Positions 13,738 through 21,396 of a DNA stretch of 23,027 nucleotides are shown here, piece after piece. A model generated the notes under the pieces. That model was not told the DNA's origin, made no database searches, and saw only the letters and a program-made list of their open reading frames with translations. Position 1 is the stretch's first letter. Every line of letters starts with the position of its first letter. The DNA comes from an uncultured Chloroflexota bacterium (GTDB lineage: Bacteria; Chloroflexota; Anaerolineae; Anaerolineales; Anaerolineaceae), in contig CADBKS010000021.1 of the NCBI GenBank assembly GCA_902795255.1, forward strand, positions 1 through 23,027, written 5' to 3'. The position numbers and the translations under genes are program-made.

Positions 13738-15873
13738 ATGTTCATTGTTTTCCTTTGTATTTCCGCAGCTGTATTCGCATTCGGAACCATATACGCAATT
13801 GCCATGAAAAAAGAGGACCGGATCCCGTGGCAGTCTTTTATGCTGATCATTCTTATGGTGACCGCAATATCCATGTGGATCGCCGTCCTGCCGCTGGTCA
13901 AAGAAGGTTCTGTTATTTATAAGCCGCTCTATGCAGCTTTTTACGTGCTGGAATCTGCCGTCGCTAATGTGGATTACTCTCTGTTTTCAGAACATCTCGG
14001 ATCGATCTCCTTCTGGCGGATCTACACAATTTTGCTCCATTTACTAATGCCGCTAACAGCATTCGGCACGATCCTGATTTATTTTCTTAAAGTTTTCAGC
14101 TGGTTCCGCTATACCATCTTTCGGGGAAATCGGGAAATTATCCTGTTTTCCGACCTGACCGATAAAACAAAAGCATACGCACAAAGAATTGATCCCAATG
14201 GAAGAATCCTGATATTCTGCAACGCAGAGGATGCGGATAAAGAAAGCTTTGACGAAGAAAGCTCACGGAACATGATATTTACAGGGCAGAGTGAAACCCA
14301 GCTGCTGAAACAGATGCAAAAAAAGAATCTGACCATTATGGAAATGGGGGAGGATGAAGAAAGGAACCTGCAAAAATCTGTCGAGATCATTCAGGCACTG
14401 GAAAAACGCGAAGAAAAACAATCGCGGTCAGCCACGCATCAATTTCTCCGGAAACATCTGCCGTCCGGATTGCTTGAATGGAATCTTTTCAAAGTCTTTT
14501 CAGATGAACTGACAGATGAAAGCAAAAAAACGATCAGACTTTATACGGTATCCGGCCATCCGGAAGCTGCGACGATCATGGATAATCTGATGAAGCGCGG
14601 GTCAAAAAAACCGCTTCTTTATAATCAGATGGTGATCGATGAATACAAACGCATTGCCTTCAGACTTCTTCACGATGAACCGTTGTATAAACTTTGTGAT
14701 GCCGGGACAGAAAAACTGGATATTCTGATCGTCGGATTCGGACGCATGGGGCAGGAAATACTGAAGGCGATCTCCTGGGCCGGCTGTTTCCCGAACACGG
14801 ATACACATGTGCATGTGGTCTCCCGGAGAGGGATCGAAAACGGCCGGAGCCTGCTTTCTGAATGTCCGGAACTTGGCGTTGATCTACGCCATAACGGCGG
14901 ATTCGAGCAGCCGGGAAACGGAGGTGTTCAGCTCAACAAAGATGCCCCGATCTATTACTATTCAGCGGAAACAAAAGGTCAGGAATTTGACAGGATCATC
15001 CGCAGCCTTGTCCATTGCCGGTTTATTGTGGTTTCTCTCGGTGACGATTCTGCGTCCATGAGCTGCGCACTGAATATTTACCGTCTGATCATGCGGGAGC
15101 GCTATCTAAGCGATCGATCGATCGTTCCTCCGGAGATCCATGTCCGGATCCGTGACAATGAAAATCTGAAACTTTTTACCACTGATAATACCGCTGATGA
15201 TGACCGTTCCGTTTTCAGATGTTTCAGGTGGTTTGGAAGTGATGAGGATATTTACGGACCGGACCGGATCAGTGAGTCAGAACTGGAAAAGATGGCTGTT
15301 GAGGCGCGTAAAATCTACATGAAGCGCAACGGTCTTGAGGGGAAAATCTCGGAAGGATATGAATATCTCCCGCAGTCCGAGAAAAATGCCAATCAGGCGG
15401 CAGGTCTTCATGCTTTGTACAAGCTTCATTTCATGAAAAATGTAAAAGCAGTAAAGCGGATCGATTCGGAACCGTATGACCCGGAGGAGTCAAGAAGGGT
15501 TTTCGATACGCTTGTATCCCGGGATGAGCTGGAACGATTTGCCAACTGGGAGCATATCCGCTGGCAGGCTTATATGCGGACCGAAGGCTTTGTTCACGCG
15601 CCCTATGAAAAAACAAAGGAGCTTTATGATGCTCTGTATACGGGCGATGCAAAAGAAACCGCAGAGTTGACCCGCACAACGCTTAAGGAAGTCCGAATCC
15701 ACCCGACCATCGGCGATAATGAAATCCATCTGAAACAGATCAGTACCCTGCTCGGTGATCCGGATGATCCCGGGTTTTATCACGAAAATGATCTTCGTTT
15801 TGTAAAGTCCATCCCGGATCTCATCAGCGCATATTATAAAATCGTACCCGCTGACGAGCATCCCGAGGCCTGA
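13738..15873 (+). CDS. Membrane protein with TrkA-N-like Rossmann domain and C-terminal RyR-like domain; putative defence sensor/effector
   Basis: This 711-residue protein has hydrophobic segments at about 1-22, 33-52 and 94-118 (a fourth, weaker, at 62-77), placing the rest in the cytoplasm. Residues 128-200 (RGNREIILFSDLTDKTKAYAQRI...) look like a degenerate RCK/TrkA-N fold. Residues 327-365 are a second, clear Rossmann unit, LDILIVGFGRMGQEILKAI with GxGxxG at 333-338, the nucleotide-binding loop of K+ channel RCK domains. Near the C-terminus WEHIRWQAYMRTEGF (604-618) matches the EHxRWxAxxxxxGY core of prokaryotic RyR (ryanodine-receptor repeat) domains. It lies 10 bases upstream of a SIR2 gene on the same strand, so the two form an operon. 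A ligand-gated membrane effector is inferred. The family itself is not one I can name; the domain calls come from motif reading. Confidence 0.65.
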   Translation: MFIVFLCISAAVFAFGTIYAIAMKKEDRIPWQSFMLIILMVTAISMWIAVLPLVKEGSVIYKPLYAAFYVLESAVANVDYSLFSEHLGSISFWRIYTILLHLLMPLTAFGTILIYFLKVFSWFRYTIFRGNREIILFSDLTDKTKAYAQRIDPNGRILIFCNAEDADKESFDEESSRNMIFTGQSETQLLKQMQKKNLTIMEMGEDEERNLQKSVEIIQALEKREEKQSRSATHQFLRKHLPSGLLEWNLFKVFSDELTDESKKTIRLYTVSGHPEAATIMDNLMKRGSKKPLLYNQMVIDEYKRIAFRLLHDEPLYKLCDAGTEKLDILIVGFGRMGQEILKAISWAGCFPNTDTHVHVVSRRGIENGRSLLSECPELGVDLRHNGGFEQPGNGGVQLNKDAPIYYYSAETKGQEFDRIIRSLVHCRFIVVSLGDDSASMSCALNIYRLIMRERYLSDRSIVPPEIHVRIRDNENLKLFTTDNTADDDRSVFRCFRWFGSDEDIYGPDRISESELEKMAVEARKIYMKRNGLEGKISEGYEYLPQSEKNANQAAGLHALYKLHFMKNVKAVKRIDSEPYDPEESRRVFDTLVSRDELERFANWEHIRWQAYMRTEGFVHAPYEKTKELYDALYTGDAKETAELTRTTLKEVRIHPTIGDNEIHLKQISTLLGDPDDPGFYHENDLRFVKSIPDLISAYYKIVPADEHPEA

Positions 15874-15883
15874 GGAATAAACC

Positions 15884-18217
15884 ATGAACTGTACAGAGCC
15901 GAAAGTTTTTGATATAACGAAAAAACGTCCTGCCGTTCTCCTGGTCGGCAACGGGCTGAACCGCTGCATGGGGGATACCAATACCTGGCTGAATGCGATT
16001 TTACGATTAACGAAAGATGACGGGATCCTGGATTCGGATAAGGATATGAATTATTCCATCCGTGCAACGGTCACGACGGATGAAAATGAGAAAGATCGCT
16101 GGGCAAAATACGCAGAGCTCTTCGGAAGAGAATTCAAATATATTGATAATTATCTGCTGAAGGACCTCCTCCGGATACCTTTTGATGCCGTTCTGACCAC
16201 AAACTACACCTATGAGCTGGAAAATGCACTGGATCCATCCTATGTTCCATCGGACGTGAAAGAAAAACATGCATATACGACTGCGGACAGCTATGTGCCT
16301 GATGAAAAACAGCCGGATTCCGTTCGTTTGCTGAATACCTTCAACCGCATTTCGAATGGCTCCCACGATATGGATATATGGCATATTCACGGTGAAGTCC
16401 GTGAACCGGCATCCATGATCCTGACCCATGAGGAATACGGAAGGCTTGTTTATGAACTGGTGGCCAACGAGATGAATAGGCAGAAATCGAATTTGATCCG
16501 TTTTGATTCCTGGGCCGATTATTTTATCTATGGAGATCTTTATGTGTTGGGCCAGGGAATTGATTTTGCGGAATTCGATCTATGGTGGCTGCTGAGCCGC
16601 CGCCATCGGGAAGGCGACCGGGCCGGAAAAGCCGTCTTTTACAGTCCGCAGGAAAAAGGCAGAATTTTCACGAAAATAGAAGACGCACTGGATCAGATCG
16701 GCATGAGGATCGACCATTGCGCGAAAACGATTCCGGATCCCAAAGAAACATCCGGGGCTGAATTTAATGACTTTTTCTGTAAGTTTTACGAAACAGCGAC
16801 CTATAAACTCCAATACAAAATCGAAAATCCCATCCCTTTTGAAAATGACAGGCTTATCGATTACCGCGATAAATGCATGGTCAATCCGACAAAAACCAAC
16901 AAAATAAGGCTGCTGTACCAACTGTCAAAAACCGAAGTTTATTTATTAGGGGAAAATATCAAATCAAGAGTGAAAAAAACGATCGATTTTTACCCGATCA
17001 AAAAGGATCCCAGATACAGCATCGATCATGCCATGTTCCTGTTTTCAACAAAGGATGCTTACCCAAGCGTGATTTTGGACGGGCAGGAACTCAGAAAAAT
17101 GACCGGGATAGAAGCTTTGGAGCTGGCAGCGCAATATCCGGATATTGAAACAATATTTCTTGACCTTCAATCGACAAGGTCAGGAGTCTGGTTCTCCATG
17201 AAACAGGCAGGATTCATGCGCCATGATCCGGATGAATTGAAGGAATATGAAAAAGCGGCAAATGAGAAGGACAAGACCCGCAGAAAAATGAACGCAAGGA
17301 AAGCATCCGAACACACTCACCGGGTCGGTGCCTTTATCAGCAATAATTCCTTCCCTGATTCGCTGGATAAAGCATGGGCAGATATCAAATATACGGGATA
17401 TTTCAGGCATGAGGCAGTCCTGCATGAGCCGGAAGTGCAATGGGCATCCCCGGGGGAAACGCAAGAAGGAGATATTGTCTTTTTTGCGCTCACAAAAGAT
17501 ACAAAAAAAACCATCATCAAATTGCAGGAAGAACAGAAAAAAACAAAAAAATATCCCAAACTCCCGAAAGAATTGGCCTCCGCATTAAAAAATTATGATC
17601 AATACGGCGGTAAGATCTTTGCGGTCGGACAGGTATGTGAACTTCCCTATAAAATCGATCCGGAGGATCCGTTTTATATGAGTATTGAAGACAGCCGGTG
17701 GAAATCAGCGTATTCTACCGGTATCACAAACATCATTGAACTGGATCACCCTGTTGATTACGATCTGAAGCCGGGAAGTTTTACGGTCATCCGCGGAGAG
17801 GCATTTGAAACGATCCGGGATCTGATCCTGGATCATAATAAAGGCATGAAATTCCCGCAGTATTTTCTGAAAAGCACCGTATCCCCGGCAGAGGATCCGG
17901 AAGACGGCAGCACGGAAAATTCCGATGTGCAGGGACCGGCTGAAGCTTATGTCCCGGATGCTGCCGAACAGAAGGAACCGCCTGCTGCCGGCCGGGAATC
18001 GGCCGGACTTCCGGCAGCAGACACTCTTTCCGGACTGCTGGCCGCTTCCGGTGTTGAGATCATCGATAAAAGGGAGTACGGCGGTCTGCTCTGGATCATC
18101 GGCGGAAAGGAGCTGCAGCCGCTGGTCAACCGCTGCAAAGAATTCGGCGTGACCTTCCATTTCAAAGCGGGCGGGGGTAAAGTTTGCGGCGGCCGAGACG
18201 CCTGGTGGGCAAAATAA
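15884..18217 (+). CDS. SIR2-family NAD+ hydrolase-like protein with SseB-like, PUA/EVE-like and C-terminal modules; putative defence effector
   Basis: In this 777-residue protein residues 15-235 carry the SIR2 pattern: VLLVGNGLNR (19-27, NAD loop), FDAVLTTNYTYELE (100-113), WHIHGEV with the likely catalytic His169, ILTHEEY, and VLGQGIDFAEFD (221-232). Such SIR2 domains in phage defence degrade NAD+. Residues about 345-445 (YLLGENIK, DFYPIK, AMFLFSTK, ALELAAQYPDIETIFLDLQS) resemble an SseB fold. About 525-650 (GDIVFFALTKDTKK, GKIFAVGQVCELPY, HPVDYDLKPG) resemble a PUA/EVE-type barrel. A Pro/Glu/Ala-rich linker (665-712) leads to a compact end module: GVEIIDKREYGGLLWIIGG, then FHFKAGGG and AWW. 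GAGGAA overlaps the stop of the upstream gene, so translation is probably coupled. SIR2 is firm; the middle domains are tentative. Confidence 0.72.
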   Translation: MNCTEPKVFDITKKRPAVLLVGNGLNRCMGDTNTWLNAILRLTKDDGILDSDKDMNYSIRATVTTDENEKDRWAKYAELFGREFKYIDNYLLKDLLRIPFDAVLTTNYTYELENALDPSYVPSDVKEKHAYTTADSYVPDEKQPDSVRLLNTFNRISNGSHDMDIWHIHGEVREPASMILTHEEYGRLVYELVANEMNRQKSNLIRFDSWADYFIYGDLYVLGQGIDFAEFDLWWLLSRRHREGDRAGKAVFYSPQEKGRIFTKIEDALDQIGMRIDHCAKTIPDPKETSGAEFNDFFCKFYETATYKLQYKIENPIPFENDRLIDYRDKCMVNPTKTNKIRLLYQLSKTEVYLLGENIKSRVKKTIDFYPIKKDPRYSIDHAMFLFSTKDAYPSVILDGQELRKMTGIEALELAAQYPDIETIFLDLQSTRSGVWFSMKQAGFMRHDPDELKEYEKAANEKDKTRRKMNARKASEHTHRVGAFISNNSFPDSLDKAWADIKYTGYFRHEAVLHEPEVQWASPGETQEGDIVFFALTKDTKKTIIKLQEEQKKTKKYPKLPKELASALKNYDQYGGKIFAVGQVCELPYKIDPEDPFYMSIEDSRWKSAYSTGITNIIELDHPVDYDLKPGSFTVIRGEAFETIRDLILDHNKGMKFPQYFLKSTVSPAEDPEDGSTENSDVQGPAEAYVPDAAEQKEPPAAGRESAGLPAADTLSGLLAASGVEIIDKREYGGLLWIIGGKELQPLVNRCKEFGVTFHFKAGGGKVCGGRDAWWAK

Positions 18218-18237
18218 TATTTGTGACTTGAACATTA

Positions 18238-18280
18238 AAAACAGGAATCCGCCTCAATTGATGCGGCGGATTCCTGTTTT
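18238..18280. terminator. Bidirectional terminator between the SIR2 cassette and hsdR
   Basis: AAAACAGGAATCCGCC (18238-18253) and GGCGGATTCCTGTTTT (18265-18280) are perfect 16-bp arms around an 11-base loop. The A-rich and T-rich ends give a U-tract in both directions. It lies 21 bases after the SIR2 stop and 10 bases after the hsdR stop, so it serves both convergent transcripts. Confidence 0.88.
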
Positions 18281-18289
18281 CTACTGAAT

Positions 18290-21200
18290 TCAACTGATGC
18301 CGAAGAAACGCTCGAAAAAGGCCAGCAGTTTTTCGATAACGGTCTGTTTCTTTTCTGCACGTCCTTTCCCGAATGGTGACATTGGCGGCAGGATGGCGGT
18401 GATATCGGTCCCGCTGGTCTTCACCTCACCGGAACGGAAAGCCTCATCCATAAATTTACGGGTCTCTTCCGGTTTCAGTTTTTCCTCAGTGATGATCTTC
18501 TGCAGCTCCTCCTCCTTCTTCCGGGCGATATAGTTCTTCCATTCCTCCTGTACATCATCCATGTGGTTCGCACTGGCAATGAAGTTTTCGATCAGGTCTT
18601 TTTTGCTCCGCAGTTCCGGAGAGGCATTGACCGCTCTCAGGACTTTGACGACGATCCGGTAATCCTGGCACTGTTCGTCATGATATTTCTGGACGAGCAT
18701 CAGAATGTAGTCGATATTGACCTCGATCTGTTTCAGCAGTTCGATCTCAAAGACCACATCATCGGAAATGTCTTCGCTGTCATGAACGCCGACCGGCGGA
18801 CGGACAGTCTGATAACGGTCGATGTACTCGTAAAACTGGTCTTCACTCAGTATTTTTTTCCCTTCAAATTCATCAAAAGACTGCAGAACATTCCGAAGTC
18901 TCAGGATATTGCCGAAAAGCTTCAGAAAGTCCTTTTTCCGCTGTTCGCCGAGGATCTGCGGTTCCGACAGCGGGAATTCCGTCTCTAATTGTGAGATCAG
19001 ATCCGCCCATCCTTTCTGATTTCCATAACCATAGTAATAATCTTTGAAGGAACGGAACAGCACGATCCCGGAGGCTTCTTTATCACCGAAAAGCGCGATG
19101 GCTTCATCGACCTGTTTCTGCAGATTGCGGAAGCAGACGATGTTGCCGTAAACTTTGACGCTGTTCAGGATGCGGTTGGTGCGGCTGAAAGCCTGGATCA
19201 GCCCGTGCATCTTGAGGTTCTTGTCCACCCACAGCGTGTTTAAAGTGGTTGCATCAAAACCGGTCAGGAACATGTTGACCACGATCAGCAGATCCAACTC
19301 TTTGTTCTTCATGCGCAGGGAAACATCCTTGTAATAATTCTGGAATTTATCGCCTTCGGTGGAGTAATTAGTGTGGAACATCGCGTTATAGTCACCAATG
19401 GCAGATTCCAGAAAATCCCGGGACTGGGTATCCAGCGCGGAGGTGTCTTCCGGGTTCTCTTCATCCACGATTCCGTCGGCTTCCTCTTCGTTGGCGCTGT
19501 AACTGTAAATGACAGCGATCCGCAAAGCCTTTGACGGATCGGCAGCCATCTGTTTTTTGAACTCGTCATAATACATCCTCGCCATCTTTACCGAACCGGC
19601 CGCCAATATCGAATTGAACCCGCTGATGCGCTGCTTATCCCGCACTTCTTTGATCATGCCGTTCTCACCGGAGGCTACCTCGGTGATATTCGTCATCCTG
19701 CTGAAGGTATAGGTACGCTGTCCGCGATAGGTTTTCCGATCGAAATGATCCAGAATATACTTCGTTACGAGCGAAATGCGTTCGGGGGCCTCATACGCGC
19801 TTTCCTTTTGGATGCTGAAGACTTCCTCATCCTCGATCGCGTCATCGGTTTTCATTGTCGAATGATATTCCACCCGGAAGGGCAGGACATTTTTATCGTT
19901 GATGGCGTCCACGATCGTGTATTTATGCAATGCATTCCCGAAGGTCTGTTCAGTCGTTTGGAACTGCACATTTTTGGCATGTCCCGCATTGGCAGCAAAG
20001 ATCGGTGTCCCGGTGAACCCGAAAAGGTGGTACTTTTTGAAGCTCCCGATGATCTCCCTGTGCATATCACCAAACTGGCTGCGGTGGCACTCGTCGAAGA
20101 TGATGACGACCCGTTTGTTATAAACCTCATGCTCCTTATTCCTGGTGACGAAATTGGAAAGCTTCTGGATGGTGGTGATGATGATCCGGCAGCTGTCATT
20201 CTCCAGCTGACGCTTCAGCACCGCGGTGGAGGTGTTGGAGTTGGCTGCCCCTTTTTCAAAACGGTCATATTCCTTCATCGTCTGGTAGTCAAGATCCTTG
20301 CGGTCCACCACAAAAAGGACTTTGTCTACTCCTTCCATCTGGGAAGCGAGTCGGGCGGCTTTGAATGAAGTCAGCGTCTTTCCGGAACCGGTGGTGTGCC
20401 AGATATAACCGCCGCCATCGATCGTACCGTATTTTTTATAATTTCCGGAGATCCGGATCCGGTCCAGGATGCGCTCCGCAGCCGTGATCTGATACGGGCG
20501 CATCACCAGCAGCATATCTTCAGAGGTAAAGATGCAGTAGCGGGTCAGGATGTTCAGAAGCGTGTGCCGTGCAAAAAAGGTCTTTGTGAAATCCCGCAGG
20601 TCCGGGATGACCCGGTTGTTCCCGTCTGCCCAGAAGGAAGTAAATTCGAAGCTGTTGGAGGTCTTCCCCTGCTTCGCTTTTTGGGATTTGGCGGCTTCCG
20701 CAGCATTGAAACGGGTGGTGTTGGAATAATATTTGGTGTTGATGCCGTTGGAGATCACGAAGATCTGGACATATTCGTAGAGCCCGGACCCTGCCCAGAA
20801 GGAATCGCGCTGATAACGGTCGATCTGGTTGAAAGCTTCTCGGATCGGCAGGCCGCGGCGTTTCAGCTCGATATGGACCAGCGGGAAGCCGTTCACCAGG
20901 ATCGTTACATCATAACGGTTGTTGTATTTTGCCCCATCCTTTTGTGAGACCGCATACTGGTTGATCACCTGCAGCTTGTTGTTGTGGACCTGTTTTTTAT
21001 CGATCAGTGTGATATTTTGGCTGGAACCGTTATCCCGCTTCAGCACCTGGACCGGATCCTCCTGGATCTTACGGGTCTTTTCCACGATCCCCTCGTTGGG
21101 GTTGGCAAGACGATCCTTCAGGAAGCGCTTCCATTCACTGTCGGAAAATTCATAGTGATTCAGTTCTGAGAGCTTCGCCCGCAGGTTGCGCAGCAGATCG

Positions 21201-21373
21201 TCCTCCGTATGGATCGGCAGGTATTCATAGCCCTGTCCGGTGAGCTGCTTAATGAATTCCGCTTCCAGGTCCGCTTCACTCTGATAAGCGGCAGGCGGCT
21301 CCCCCCATTGGGGCGTGTATTCCGCGATGACCGTTGATTCCGGCTGCTCCATAACGACGTTATATTGGATCAT
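18290..21373 (-). CDS. hsdR: Type I restriction endonuclease subunit R (EcoR124I-like)
   Basis: This 1027-residue motor/nuclease subunit of a type I restriction-modification complex translocates DNA and cuts at a distance from unmodified sites. The N-terminal PD-(D/E)xK nuclease has Asp155 (NNRYDVTILVNG) and Glu169-x-Lys171 (HIELKRRG). The SF2 helicase core has Walker A HTTGSGKT (326-333), DECH (427-430) and FTGTP (453-457), followed by later motifs such as NMFLTGFDATTLNTLWVDK and QAFSRTNRI. The length is close to that of EcoR124I HsdR, and all key residues are present. ATG 21373 follows GGAGAAG. It lies 23 bases after a DUF4143 ATPase-like ORF on the same strand. HsdM and HsdS are not in the window, so they must lie further upstream if the system is complete. 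Confidence 0.95.
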   Translation of the reverse strand: MIQYNVVMEQPESTVIAEYTPQWGEPPAAYQSEADLEAEFIKQLTGQGYEYLPIHTEDDLLRNLRAKLSELNHYEFSDSEWKRFLKDRLANPNEGIVEKTRKIQEDPVQVLKRDNGSSQNITLIDKKQVHNNKLQVINQYAVSQKDGAKYNNRYDVTILVNGFPLVHIELKRRGLPIREAFNQIDRYQRDSFWAGSGLYEYVQIFVISNGINTKYYSNTTRFNAAEAAKSQKAKQGKTSNSFEFTSFWADGNNRVIPDLRDFTKTFFARHTLLNILTRYCIFTSEDMLLVMRPYQITAAERILDRIRISGNYKKYGTIDGGGYIWHTTGSGKTLTSFKAARLASQMEGVDKVLFVVDRKDLDYQTMKEYDRFEKGAANSNTSTAVLKRQLENDSCRIIITTIQKLSNFVTRNKEHEVYNKRVVIIFDECHRSQFGDMHREIIGSFKKYHLFGFTGTPIFAANAGHAKNVQFQTTEQTFGNALHKYTIVDAINDKNVLPFRVEYHSTMKTDDAIEDEEVFSIQKESAYEAPERISLVTKYILDHFDRKTYRGQRTYTFSRMTNITEVASGENGMIKEVRDKQRISGFNSILAAGSVKMARMYYDEFKKQMAADPSKALRIAVIYSYSANEEEADGIVDEENPEDTSALDTQSRDFLESAIGDYNAMFHTNYSTEGDKFQNYYKDVSLRMKNKELDLLIVVNMFLTGFDATTLNTLWVDKNLKMHGLIQAFSRTNRILNSVKVYGNIVCFRNLQKQVDEAIALFGDKEASGIVLFRSFKDYYYGYGNQKGWADLISQLETEFPLSEPQILGEQRKKDFLKLFGNILRLRNVLQSFDEFEGKKILSEDQFYEYIDRYQTVRPPVGVHDSEDISDDVVFEIELLKQIEVNIDYILMLVQKYHDEQCQDYRIVVKVLRAVNASPELRSKKDLIENFIASANHMDDVQEEWKNYIARKKEEELQKIITEEKLKPEETRKFMDEAFRSGEVKTSGTDITAILPPMSPFGKGRAEKKQTVIEKLLAFFERFFGIS

Positions 21374-21396
21374 TGGCTTCTCCGTTTCCGTGATAT

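Noticed and set aside
15110..15124. ATCG tetranucleotide repeat in the membrane/RyR gene, considered as a phase-variable tract
   Set aside because: Only about 3.5 copies; too short for slippage-based switching, and it encodes an ordinary DRSIV stretch.
15884..18217. Calling the SIR2 gene ThsA of a Thoeris system
   Set aside because: The domain order after SIR2 does not look like the SLOG domain of ThsA, and there is no TIR-domain gene (ThsB) next to it.
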